A DNA stretch of 64,000 nucleotides from Conchocele bisecta (GCA_029237695.1 CM055272.1:33118791-33182790); one strand, 5' to 3'; numbered from the stretch's first letter, positions 44,881 to 55,925 are shown. Numbers and translations: made by a program. Notes: generated from the sequence alone by a model not told the origin.

Positions 44881-45690
44881 AATCATTTCAGTATATCGTT
44901 GTGGTCTATGCATGTGCAAAATTTCATGAAAATATTCCAAAGGGCATTCAAGTTATGCTCTGTAGCCTATTTCACCAACATTGCAAAGTATACTTTCCTA
45001 GCAAAGTATACTTTGAGGGAGAAATTTTCAATTTTAGGATAAATTTATTAATTTTTATTATACTGAATTTATTACATTATCACAGCCATTTTGGCTGTGA
45101 TAATGTAATAAATTCAGTATAATAATTCTGCATAGTTTTAATCATCAAATATATGCAATCATTAGTTCTGTAGGAAATAATGAATTTCGGAAAAATCAAT
45201 GATTACTCCCTCAAAGTATACTTTGCTAGAAAAGTATACTTTGCCATGATGATGAAATAGGCTACTGGACACAAAACCAAGGGAGATAACTTGAACATTA
45301 GTGAGGCAAGAGTTGGCATTCTTGCATGAGACACACCTTTGTGTAGTGATATATGCACGTGTAAAGTTTCATGAAAATATGCCAAAGGGTATTCGAGTTA
45401 TGCTCCGGATGAGAAACCAGTGCATGAAAATCAAAGGGATGTAACTCAGAAATTAGTGAGGCAAGAGTTATCATTATTGTACGTGACACACCCTTGGGTC
45501 GTGATCCATGCATGTGTGAAGTTTCATGAAAATATTCCAAAGAGTATTCGAGTTATGCTCCGGACAAGAAATCAGTGAGCATAAAAACAAAGGCAGATAA
45601 CTCGAAAATTAGCGTGGAAAGAGTTATCATTCTTGTGCATGGCACACCTTTGGGTCGTGGATTATTCATATGTGAATCTTTCATTACCGA
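44881..45690 (+). repeat. ~160 bp tandem array interrupted by MITE F
   Basis: AAAGTTTCATGAAAATAT.CC units at about 45364 and 45522, plus a diverged unit at 44920, each followed by ATTCGAGTTATGCTCCGGA. MITE F at 44960-45267 splits one unit right after GTTATGCTC. Confidence 0.8.
44960..45267. mobile_element. MITE family F, complete
   Basis: TGTAGCCTATTTCACCAACA to GATGAAATAGGCTACTG, with the TTATCACAGCCATTTTGGCT hairpin. Confidence 0.9.
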
Positions 45691-45697
45691 TGTCCCC

Positions 45698-45830
45698 TTA
45701 ACCCTTTCAACACTACAACCATCTGCAGCAGTGTTTGCAAAAAGTGTAGATTCAGATGAGCCAGCTCGTAACGAGCCGTCTCATCAGGATCTGCACGTTT
45801 TGCAAATAATTTTCATATTGTGCAGGCAAA
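45698..45830. mobile_element. Family I' palindrome
   Basis: TTAACCCTTTCAACACTACA, GATGAGCCAGCTCGTAACGA, GCCGTCTCATCAGGATCTGC. Confidence 0.8.
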
Positions 45831-46329
45831 CAAAACAAACACCCTTTTTATTTGAGCGCTAGTGAAGAATTTTACAACCAACATACAAATTTGAGGTCTG
45901 ACTGATTTTATGCAAATGAGCATATGTCGATCGCAGCACATATTTTGAAGTTGAACTTTTTAAAAACATGGGTCTTGCATCATAAACTAGTTTGAATCAC
46001 CTTTTCAATGTGATAAATGTTTTGTTTGCTTTTTTGTGCTAAATTTATGTCATTGCAAATGTTTCAGTAGGATTCGATGATTAATCGCCACTCTCGATTA
46101 TTCGCGATTCATAACTCCATGGTTCGGTGCACGAATACAATCTTCGGTTTCAGTTTCCATTCTCTTGTTGTTGTTGTTGCTGTGAAATTACTGCACTTAA
46201 TTTTCACTAAACACTTTCCACTCTAGATTAATTATGTGTCTATTTTCATCCACAAACACACATTGCAAAGAATTTCAGGACGTTCAGTCCTTTGATTATA
46301 AATGTCATTTTGTGACAATTAGATAGCTA
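45831..46329. other. No recognisable feature
   Basis: Apparently unique, AT-rich, a short GTT microsatellite near 46170. Confidence 0.4.
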
Positions 46330-46332
46330 GCT

Positions 46333-46535
46333 ATGGACGGCACGGGAGTAATTGCAAGAGTTACCGTTCGCAACTAGGGGGTTGTCCTATTTTCGAGCTC
46401 TTCGAAATGCACTTTCCTGTGTGTTACGGCATTTAAATTCTGACTCCAACTGGTGCTAAACTGTGATCTATGTAAACTCCGTGGCTGAACGGGGAGGTTG
46501 CAACCCCGGAACCCACCCTCCAGATCCGCCCCTGT
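46333..46535. mobile_element. Family O element
   Basis: CGGGAGTAATTGCAAGAGTT, TTCGAAATGCACTTTCCTGT and CTCCAGATCCGCCCCTG. Confidence 0.75.
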
Positions 46536-46564
46536 TGGGTAACGGTTAAATTTGTCTATTACGG

Positions 46565-46862
46565 CATGTCTCACGCACTCAAATCTTCGCCTAGTAGGCG
46601 AAGATTTGAGTGCGTGAGACATAGAGAATAATAGGTTAGTGCCGTGAATGGGCAAAATATCTGGCGAGGCTCTGCCGAGCACATCCTGTTTCCGTACCGC
46701 GCCAGATATTTTTTCCCATTCACGACATTAACCTACTATTTTTTTTTATCCCGTCAACACCTACAAATGGTTGTAAAATGCAAAAATAGTATTGACTTGA
46801 TATCAAAAATGTTTCACGGCACCGTATTTCACGGCAGATACGCACTGTGTTGACGGGATAAA
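46565..46862. mobile_element. Foldback element with two stacked hairpins
   Basis: A perfect hairpin of about 27 bp arms lies at 46567-46622 (CACTCAAATCTTCGCCTA and complement). A second, imperfect one lies at 46630-46737 (GTGAATGGGCAAAATATCTG and complement). CCCGTCAACAC (46752) is inverted at 46849. Confidence 0.75.
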
Positions 46863-47266
46863 TGCCGCTACTCTGCTCATTTCCCATCACCACTTCATCC
46901 CATATAAATTACTATTGTTCAATGCGTATTTTATGTCTCATTATTGCTGTAGACGGGTTGAGTGGCATAAAACTACCTATCGGATTAAACAACCGAGACC
47001 AATAAGTCTGAGTACCAAATGAATTGCAATCACTGGTGCTGCACTCTGCATCAGTGTAAAATCTTTCACATCGAAAAATGCACCGGTTTCCTGACGAAAT
47101 GCCACTTTTTGTCTAGTAATGACTAATGAACGTAATAAATTTGTGCCGGTTACTAGACGAAAATCTCCTGCATGTAGCTGAATGGAAATTTGTCAGGAAT
47201 CCGGCGCCTACTTCGACGTGAAACATTTTACGCCAGGCATTTTGCTGCAGAAAACAATAAACTGAC
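46863..47266. other. No recognisable feature
   Basis: Some similarity to 20220-20410 (ATTTGTGCCGGTTAC, TCGTCTAGTAATCGG-type words), inverted and mixed. Not resolved. Confidence 0.35.
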
Positions 47267-47267
47267 C

Positions 47268-47572
47268 AGTAGCCTATTTCATCAACATTGCAAAGTATAC
47301 TTTACTAGCAAAGTATACTTTGAGGGAGTAATCATTGATTTTTCAGAAATGCATTATTTCATATAGAACCAACGACTGCATATATTTGATGATTAAAAGT
47401 ATGCAGAATTATTATACTGAATTTATTACATTATCACAGCCAATATGGCTGTGATAATGTAATAAATTCAGTATAATAAAAATCAATAAATTTATTCTAA
47501 AATTGAAAATTTCTCCCTCAAAGTATACTTTGCTAGGAAAGTATACTTTGCAATGTTGATGAAATAGGCTAC
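47268..47572. mobile_element. MITE family F, complete
   Basis: CAGTAGCCTATTTCATCAAC to GTTGATGAAATAGGCTACTG. Confidence 0.92.
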
Positions 47573-47574
47573 TG

Positions 47575-47720
47575 AAATATAGAATATACATCTCGGTATT
47601 TCATTAGAATTGTCTCCTTGGAGACAATTCTAATGAAATGCCAAGATTTGTTTTCATTTCGAAGCAAACTATTCAATAATTGCTGTAAAATTGGTAAAAT
47701 GGCCAATTTCATTAGTAAAC
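47575..47720. mobile_element. MITE family C, truncated
   Basis: GGTATTTCATTAGAATTGTC, core CTCCTTGGAG, TTTTCATTTCGAAGCAAAC. Outer arms missing. Confidence 0.8.
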
Positions 47721-47728
47721 AATCAATT

Positions 47729-47945
47729 GGGGGCCGTTTCACTAAACTTTGTATGACTTAAATGTTTGCAAGTGCAAATTTAGAATCGGCTGGAAATTTC
47801 AATTGATGGATATACATTTATTGTGCACAGCCTATGATCAATAAATTTAAGTCCAATAATCGTTTACAAGAAAACATTGTTAATGTGAAATTTACAGCAT
47901 ATTAAAAGTTTGCACTTACGAACATTTTAGTTGTAATAGTGTAGT
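47729..47945. mobile_element. MITE family A, degraded
   Basis: GGGGGCCGTTTCACTAAACT start. The centre has lost part of the GAGCATAGGC palindrome. Confidence 0.8.
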
Positions 47946-48075
47946 TGCTTAAGAGACAAAAAGACCATGTTTGTCCACTTTTGGAAACAAACATGAAACT
48001 TGGCACACTGGTAGATACCACAGATACAAACATAGGCTATAGAACCACCTCGACAGAGCCACATGGTGGTTCCTA
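47938..48075. repeat. Left copy of a long inverted repeat (Y)
   Basis: CATGTTTGTCCACTTTTGGA, AACAAACATGAAACTTGGCA and ACATAGGCTATAGAACCACC are the reverse complement of 52925-53085. With that copy it brackets the pseudogene at 48329-50562. Confidence 0.75.
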
Positions 48076-48328
48076 TATCATCACACACAGAACTGCGGAT
48101 TACCTTGGGAATATGTTTACATGTTTTTTCCCCAATATGTTTTAATATGTCTTGGGAGACATTTCATTTACAGTTTGTGGTTCTACTACGTATTTAGCGT
48201 TGCTATGTGGTGCTGCATAGCGCCACATTTATGCAATACATAAACATGTATCAACATTGCATTGTTATCAAGAAATAATACGATATTTTCTGACACAACT
48301 ATCATGAAATATTTTAAAATGTATACTG

Positions 48329-50562
48329 ATGTTCCAAATGTGGCGCTCTATAGCAACAAGCGAGTGTCACTGTCTCACGTCAGATGATATACAGACTGAC
48401 TTTAGTACTCGACCAGTAGCTACTATTAGCTCAGATGAATCAGAAACTGGACATTATTTAGAAACAATGGCCCAAGAAATGCTGGAGTTACAAAATGGCC
48501 AACGCGGTAACATCCGCCCTCTATATCCCGACCCTGGTCAGTCGCAAGAGACGTGTGACGGCGAAGTTGGATACGGCCAAGAATTACAGAGTTGGATCCG
48601 GTCAGTATCGTCTAGCTATATTATTAGAGACACTCAGCAAACTGACACCATGGTTCTTCGCCTTGGATCAAACTAACTATGCAAGGTGGTTACCAGTAGC
48701 CTATTTCATCAACATTGCAAAGTATACTTTGAGGGAGTAATCATTTATTTTTTCTGAAATGCATTATTTCATATAGAACTAACAACTGCATATATGTCAT
48801 GATTAAAAGTATGCAGAATTATTATACTGAATTTATTACATTATCACAGCCAAATTGGCTGTGATAATGTAATAAATTCAGTATAATAAAAATTAATAAA
48901 TTTTATCATAAAATTCAAAATTTCTCCCTCAAAGTATACTTTGCTACTAAAGTATACTTTGCAATGTTGATGAAATAGGCTACTGGTCCTGATTGATCAA
49001 GTGTTGATAGGTTGATGAAATAGGCTACTGGTCCTGATTGATCAAGTGTTGATAGGTTGATGAAATGGGCTACTGTTCACATTCGCGACTTGAACACTTT
49101 GTCACGGGTACACCCAGAAGTTCATGATGAATTCCAAGAAGGCAATTTTGTGATTCACAATTACCGCGAGTGTCATCTTACTTGTCAATTGATCAAGGAC
49201 ATGAACAAATATTGATGACTTCTTCATACATGAGAACCATCCATATCCACCAAGTTTATCAGACAATGGAAATTAAGATCCACATGGGTAACAAGTCAGA
49301 CTTATTGAAATGCTTATCGACAATGATTAGTCCATCAGCTGACACTCCAACTGTCGATACTATTGTAGTTGATGGTGCGGCTATTGTGCACTTGCTTGAG
49401 CCAAAAACTGTTACGATGTTCGATGAATATGTAACATCGATATTTCTACCATACATTGATAATCAGGTAAATAATGCTGATCGTGTTGACGTAGTCTGGG
49501 ATTCATATGTGAAATACAGCCTGAAAGAATCAACCAGACAGAAGCGAGGAAAGGGAACCAGGAGGCGTGTGGTAGAAACATCAAAGGTCCCACGGAACTG
49601 GCAACGATTTCTCTGTGTCTCGGATAATAAGGTAGAATTGTTTGGTCTCCTGTGAAATGCAATTATAAATGGGTCATACCCAAGTGCTGATGTCTACGTT
49701 ACAAAGGGAGAGTCTGTATTTTCCGCACATGCAGAATCCGACTTCATCAATGAGTCCATGTAACCACGAGGAGGCTGATACTAGGGTAATTCTAATTGAA
49801 AACGATGCTGCAAAAAAGGAAGCAAAAAATGTCTAATCAGAACTGTAGATGTCTTAGTTCTAGACATTGCCTATGCAGACAAAATTGACATTGACGAATT
49901 ATGGATGGCACTTGGAACTGGCAAGGCATTTGGCTATATACCTGTTCACGAAATTACATGCACAATGCGATCTCCTAGGGCTTCAGCACTGCCAGCATTT
50001 CATGTGTTCATGGGCTGCGACACGGTGTTAGCATTTGTAGGACGATGCAAGAAAACCGTGTGGTCAGTTTGACAAGTATTCCCCGAGATTACAGAAGCAT
50101 TCAATGAACTGTCTACCTGCATCACTGATATCAGTACAGAGGTTCTCGCAGTTGTAGAAAGGTTTACAATTCTGATGTATGACCGAACCAGCGAACTGAT
50201 GGATATCAATGAAGTTAGAAAAGATCTGTTCACAAGAAAGGGCAGATTCAGACATGAAAGTCTTCCTCCAACTAAAGCAGCCCTGAAGGAACATGCTTTA
50301 TGGGTCGCGTATCAAGTGGTGGACATGTGTGGGGGCAGGCCATGTCTCCAACGATGGAACTGCCTAATCCAGAAGACTGGGGCTGGTCAAAAACCGATGA
50401 TGGATGTGAGCCCCACTGAACACTGCTACCAGAAGCCTCAAAGGGGTGCCGTGAACTAATCAAATGTAGCTACAAGAAGGGTGCAACATAGGTCGTTGTG
50501 GATGTTCACGAGCAAATATGTCATGCACAACACTATGTTCATGCATGTGCATTGAAACCTAA
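48329..50562 (+). pseudogene. PIN/FEN1-like nuclease-domain gene, decayed copy
   Basis: A multi-frame remnant colinear with 57760-60169 but of a different subfamily. Fragments in order: FFALDQTNYARWLPV (to 48694); a MITE F insertion (48694-49075); HIRD...HPEVHDEFQEGNF (49079-49150); SIDQGHEQ (49185); TIVVDGAAIVHLL, VVWDSY, RQKRGKGTRRRV and KVPRNWQRFL (49350-49620); HEEADTRVIL (49762); a DVLVLDIA strand; YIPVHEI; LPAFHVFMGCDTVLAF (50003); ERFTILMYDRTSE; SLPPTKAALKEH; ELPNPEDWGW; LPEASKGCRELIKC; and a Cys-rich tail (C-x5-C-x-C-type spacing, to TAA 50560-50562). Acidic residues in VVDG, VVWD, EEAD and GCD match the metal-binding positions of PIN/FEN1 nucleases by order and spacing. Lesions: TGA 49653-49655, 50070-50072 and 50417-50419; frameshifts near 49170, 49757, 49834, 50315 and 50480. 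The TD of the strand motif is lost. I recall similar multi-copy uncharacterised proteins in cnidarians, molluscs and fish. Confidence 0.75.
48694..49075. mobile_element. MITE family F inserted in the pseudogene
   Basis: Full F copy (CAGTAGCCTATTTCATCAAC to GGCTACTG, 48694-48986), then two extra copies of a ~48 bp end unit (GGTCCTGATTGATCAAGTG). The host reading resumes at 49076 with GTTCACATTCGC. Thus it sits between the codons for WLPV and HIRD. Confidence 0.9.
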
Positions 50563-50765
50563 TAGGCTATTAACTTATGTAAACATAGCGTACCACGCCT
50601 CGTATTAACTTCACAAACACTTGATGTTCTTTGTTCTCATTGTATGTAGTGAATTGAATGTCACATTATCGGCCACTTGCTGTAAAAGGACCTTACGTCA
50701 TTTAATACGCGTATCGTGGGTATGTTGCACGGATCAAACAATGGGATTAAAATATTTATACTGTT

Positions 50766-51205
50766 ATAATTCCAGCACAAAAATATTTACACAATTCCCT
50801 AACATTTGAAAGTAGCAAGTCTCTGTCCAAAATTTATATCCCAGTAAACTCCCACACCGAACTACTTTCCGTAACCGTGAGGCGCAGTTAAAATAATTCT
50901 TAAGAAAACGGAAAATAAACACATTTTCTTGATGAATGTATTTCAAATGCTGGAATTATAAGGAATGAATGGCCTTTTTGTGGAATTTATCGGGGGATAT
51001 AAACTTGGAAAAGTCGGGGGAATACTGGACGAGGCCTTAAAAAAATTAAAATTTTCGAAAAAAAAATAAAATAAAATCTTTTTTGGTTTTTTGATTTTTT
51101 TTTGAAAATTGTAATTTTTATCGCTTCGTCCAGTATTCCCGCGACTTTTACAAGTTTATACCCTGATAAATTCCACAAAAAGGCCATTCATTCCTATATT
51201 GTTGC
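50766..51205. mobile_element. Families G2 and G adjacent
   Basis: G2 ATAATTCCAGCACAAAAATA to ATGCTGGAATTATA (50766-50961), directly followed by G AGGAATGAATGGCC to GGCCATTCATTCC (51199). Confidence 0.85.
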
Positions 51206-51414
51206 TCGCAGATTCAGTGACCGTATTTGTAACAGCATATGCTCAAACCAAACTCATGCCCAGGTACACATGCTGGTTTGAGGTGACTCTGTTCTTAAAT
51301 GCTGTAAGACCCGTTGTTTCAATTGACGGCCCATATGATCCATTCAATATTTGTAACCAATTTGTGACAAGATGTCATTAGAAACATTAGCTAATACAAA
51401 AACGTATTAATTGA
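51206..51414. other. No recognisable feature
   Basis: Short unique spacer. TGTTGCTCGC follows G2/G directly. Confidence 0.35.
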
Positions 51415-51705
51415 ACGAATACGGTAAAGTAAATACTAGTACTATCGTTGGCATGGATTCACGTGCAGCATAATACTTACTGGCGTGTGTATCCTAGCAA
51501 CACAGTTGATCTGGAATAATAAGTCTGTCTTACAGCGCTGCGTGCTTGGTAAGCACACCGAGAGAAACTATATCATTATTGCTGAGTAAATAAGCTAATA
51601 GTCAGAAAATATGGCGAAAATAACGCAACCATATGGAAATTTAGACAAATACGCCACTTAGTGGCTCCACCTAGCAACGCAATTGTCATGGAAGCGAGGT
51701 ATTTT
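51415..51705. repeat. Repeat X, copy 1
   Basis: CCTAGCAACACAGTTGA, AATAATAAGTCTG and CCGAGAGAAACTATATC recur in 52565-52835. Confidence 0.8.
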
Positions 51706-51739
51706 ATGTATATGCATTTCTTTACTGTATTGTCATCTA

Positions 51740-52390
51740 TAGTCTGTTTCCCGAAAGCTGCCCAAATTTTACGGCTATATAAACAATCAAAAATAATATT
51801 TTTTTTCGACAATATTAAATTAAAGCAAAATTTAAGAATGAGCCTTCTTTTTATTTTGTGAAATTTTGTCAAATATTGGTTTTATTACGAAAAATTGATT
51901 TCTCTATGGGAATTTAACATGGGGAGAAAAGAGGTAGAGGACTTGTGGGAGGAGTCAAAAAAAAAATTTTTTTTAAATTGACTCCGAAACCTAGCTAGAT
52001 AGCTTGGAAATGATCTAAGAAAACAAAAGTTAAATTTTAAAAATCGGTCCAGGATTACTGAAATTCTAAAAAAATTCCCCATGTTAAATCCCCACAGACA
52101 GACATCACTCCGTCGGTCCCGTATTTCTGAAATTATAAAAAATGTCCCCATGTTAAATCCCCATAGACATCTTCACTCCGTGAAGATGTCTATGGGGATT
52201 TAACATGGGGAAATTTTGTTTTCGCAATAAAATCAACATTTGACCAAATTTCACGAAATAAAAAGAAGGCTCATTCTTAAATTTTCCTTTAATTTAATAT
52301 TATCAAAAAAAATATGATTTTTTAATTGTTTATATGGCCGTAAAATTTGGGCAGCTTTCATGAAACAGACTATAATAAGATTGAGAACAA
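51740..52390. mobile_element. Large inverted repeat element (family P)
   Basis: TATAGTCTGTTTCCCGAAAG and GAATGAGCCTTCTTTTTATT (51740-51860) are inverted at 52252-52375. A central hairpin TAGACATCTTCACTCCGTG with complement lies at 52160-52200. GGGATTTAACATGGGG occurs several times. Confidence 0.8.
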
Positions 52391-53088
52391 GTAAACCTGT
52401 ATCTGTGGGCATTCCATTCATTTGGGAAGGTGAGCCACCATGTGGCACCACAGGGCGCCACCAGGTGCTGTAGAGATGGTTCTTTATCCTCTGTTCAAAG
52501 ATTAAATTTATGATATCTACCTGTGTATAAAGTCTCATGCTAGTTTCCAAAAGGGCGCATATAATTAATAGTAAAGTACACACTATCGTTGACTTGAATT
52601 CACATGTAGTGTAATATTTACCGGCGGGTGTACCCTAGCAACACAGTTGAGCCAGAATAATAAGTCTGCTTTACAGCTGCATGCTTGGTAAACCCACCGA
52701 GAGAAACTATATCTTTATTACTGAGAAAATAAATGAATATTTACAAAAATATGACTGAAATGAGGCAAAAAATAGGTAAATTTAAAACAATGCACCACCA
52801 GGTGGCTCTACCTAGCAACGCAGTTGTCATATTTCTGGTGTACTGGCTTCTAATAAGATTGAAAACTCACAATTAAACCTGTATTTATGGGCATTACATT
52901 CACGTGGGAAGGTGAGCCACCATGTGGTGCCACAGGGTGCCACCGGGTGCTGTCGATGTGGTTCTATAGCCTATGCTGCTTACATTTATGATATCTACCC
53001 GTGTGCAAAGTTTCATGTTTGTTTCCAAAAGTGCACAAACATGTCCTTATCCCACTGCACTATAAGAAGTTTAGTGCTATCGAAAGCC
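52370..53088. repeat. Repeats Y, X, Y in direct order; right arm of the long inverted repeat
   Basis: Y (GTGAGCCACCATGTGG, TTTATGATATCTACC, GTTTCCAAAAG) at 52370-52562 and 52850-53060, with X between (52565-52835). The second Y is the inverted partner of 47938-48075. Confidence 0.8.
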
Positions 53089-53129
53089 CGGACAATGAAA
53101 TTTATGTGCCAGTCCACTCAGTTGTATCA

Positions 53130-53530
53130 CAGAGCTCCAGATAAGCTGCGTATTTGCGTAAATACCCAATTAAAATTGCCAAAAACTCAATTGAAATCAT
53201 AAGTAGCCAGTATCAAAAAGAAATACCAATTTTATGGCACCTTTATCATGCTACAGAAAACAATAAACTGACCAGAAATAGAGCATATTTTTCTTATTTT
53301 CTAAGAAAATACATCTTGGTATTTCATTAGAATTGTCTCCAAGGAGACAATTCTAATGAAATGCCAAGATTTGTTTTCATTTCGAAGCAAACTATTCAAT
53401 AATTGCTGTCTGTCTATGTGCAAACTGTAGTCTGATTTTAATTTACCCAAATAAAATTTTGAAATACCCAATTGCTTAAGAAATGATGGAATGACAATAC
53501 TCAATAACAAATTCCTTATCTGGAGCCCTG
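53130..53530. mobile_element. MITE family C
   Basis: AGAGCTCCAGATAAGCTGCG to CCTTATCTGGAGCCCTG. Confidence 0.9.
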
Positions 53531-53653
53531 ACCCTGTCCTTCACAGATCCCCTCAAATGAAGCCATCACCTGTCGATGTTTTTTTGTTTTTTTTTCAAAA
53601 TGACCCCATTTGATGCATAATGGAACAGTCAAATATACATATTCCATGTCAGT

Positions 53654-53951
53654 TAAAGGTACATGCCCACTGAGTATAGGCACAAAATGTTCTTTATATG
53701 AATAAAATAAGTGTATAATTGTGTCACTATTCCACCGGTTCTAAAAATTACGAGTGCCCGCTATACAGATATAATCATTTAGTATTTTTTATTTTACCGA
53801 CAGTCATAATGACTCGTAGTGGTATCAGGCTATTATCATTATGCAAATGAGGCATGATATTTTTGACTAATTTATATTAATTAAATGCGTCACATGAAAA
53901 AATAATATTTTCGACAGATTATAAAGTATGATCATTGCACATCAAAAAATA
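53654..53951. mobile_element. Family L repeat, inverted
   Basis: TTAAAGGTACATGCCCACTG, TATTCCACCGGTTCTAAAAA, CATTATGCAAATGAGGCATG. Confidence 0.75.
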
Positions 53952-55680
53952 ACAAGAGTGCCGAAGGTCACAATATACGCCCGTCAAGGCAAGGCCAGTC
54001 AACAAGGGGAGATAACTCATCTTGACGTGATAAACATGTAAACCAAATTTGGTTACGATACGTCAAGTAGAACTTGACTTATTGCGTGGACAAGGATACA
54101 GAGTGCGAAAATAAAAAATGGCCGCCAAGGGGAGATAAGTCATTGGAAAATTTTCAAAATCAATAGGCTTCTTTGTCTTGCCATGATAAACATGTATACC
54201 GAATTTGGTTTTGATCGGTGATGTCGAACTTGAGTTATTGCGTGGACAAGGACACAGAGTGCAAAAATTAAAAATGCCCACCAAGGGGAGATAAGTCATC
54301 GGAAATATTTAAAAATCAATAGGTTTCTTCGCATTGCCGTGATAAACATGTATACCGAATTTGGTTATGATCGGTCAAGTAGAACTTGAGTTATTGCGTG
54401 GACAAGGATACAGAGTGCGAAAATTAACAAGAGCTGTAGAAGAACAGCATAGCTCAACTACGAGGGTTGTCGATGTACACATAGCTTGACAAAGAAGGTG
54501 GCCACGGCCCGCATAAAAACCTTAACCAAGGTTGACTAAAAACCTTAACCAAGGGAAATTAACTAAGTAATTCAAGGTTAAATGTAGGTCAATGTCAGAT
54601 ATAGGTCAGGGGTTATTGATGTACATCACTGGGAGATGAAGTTTTCCAAGTATGGTTGCTGTAGGCCCAGGAGTATTCCATATACAAGCTTGACTAAAAA
54701 CCTTAACCAATAGGAAATAAGTAATCCAAGGGTAAAAGTAGGTCAAGGTCAAATATTAGGGATTATTGATATACATCACTAGGAGATGAAGTTGTCCAAG
54801 TATGGTTGCTGTAGGCCCAGGAGTATTCCATATACAAGCTTGACTATAAACCGTAACCAAGTTTGAGTGCAAACCGTAACCAAGGGGAAATAACTAAGTA
54901 ATTCAAGGTTAAATGTAGGTCAAGGTAAAATATAGGTCAGGGGTTATTGATGTACAGCCCTATGGGAAAAAGTTATCCAAGTATGGTGTCTGTATGCACA
55001 ATAGTATTCCATCTACAAGCTTGAACAAAACCTTAACCAAGGTTGACTAAAAACCTTAACCAAGGGGAATTAAGTAAGTAATTCAAGAGGAAATGTAGGT
55101 CATGGTCAAATATAGATCAGGGGTTATTGATGTACATCCCTATGAGAAAAGGTTGTCCAAGTATCTACCAGCTTGACTAAAAACCTTAACCAAGGTTGAC
55201 TAAAAACCTTAACCAAGAGGAATTAACTAAGTAATTCAAGGTTAAATGTAGGTCAAGGTCAAATATAGGTCAGGGGCTGTTGATGTACATCACTAGGAGA
55301 TGAAGTTGTCCAAGTATGGTGGGTGTAGGGCCAGGAGTATTCCATATACAAACTTGACTAAAAACCTTAACCAAGGCACGACGCCGACGCCGGGGTGAAT
55401 AGTCAAGCTAAAAATGGCCACCAAGGGGAGATAAGTGATCGGAAATTTTCAAAATCAATAGGCTTCTTCGTCTTGCCGTGATAAACATGTATACCGAATT
55501 TGGTTACGTGCGGTGAAGTAGAACTTGAGTTATTGCGTGGACAAGGATACAGAGTGCGAAAAATAAAAATGGCCACCACGGGGAGATAAGTAAAAATCAA
55601 TAGGCTTCTTCGGCTTGCCGTGATAAACATGTATACCAAATTTGGTTACAATCCGTCAAGTAGCACTCTAGTTCAAACGG
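53952..55680 (+). mobile_element. Helentron-like element with a nested second one
   Basis: ACAAGAGTGCCGAAGGTCAC start. Core units of 142-159 bp contain CGAATTTGGTTA.GATC.GT and GGCCGCCAAGGGGAGATAAG (54047, 54200, 54359, then 55498, 55640). The unit GAGTGCGAAAATTAA stops at 54424 and resumes as AAAAATGGCCACCAAGGGG at 55409. No hairpin end is visible. Confidence 0.7.
54425..55410 (+). mobile_element. Nested Helentron-like element
   Basis: Starts ACAAGAGCTGTAGAAGAACA with subterminal ATAGCTCAAC. Core units of about 150-190 bp carry CTTGACTAAAAACCTTAACC and GGTCAAGGTCAAATATAGGT. It ends GACGCCGACGCCGG, GAATAGTCAAGCT and an A-run. Insertion is inside an A-run of the host unit. Confidence 0.7.
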
Positions 55681-55684
55681 GCAT

Positions 55685-55925
55685 ATAAAAACAGAGAATA
55701 AATGGTAATGTCAGTTAACATTTTAAGGAAACACGGTTATCTATCGCCTCTGATATCCGTGTGGAAATATACCGGTATGTCTCATATAAAATGTATAATA
55801 ATGCCAATCAGTACCTGGGGTAATGGTGAATTAATGTTTATTTTGCCAGAAAATGTCTCAGATGATGTCTCTGATATATTATAAAGAACATTTTTTGTCT
55901 AATGAGTGGGCATGTACCTTTAAAG
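55685..55925. mobile_element. Family L relative
   Basis: GTTAACATTTTAAGGAAACA, TCGCCTCTGATATC, TAATGGTGAATTAATGTTTA, TGAGTGGGCATGTACCTTTA. Confidence 0.7.
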
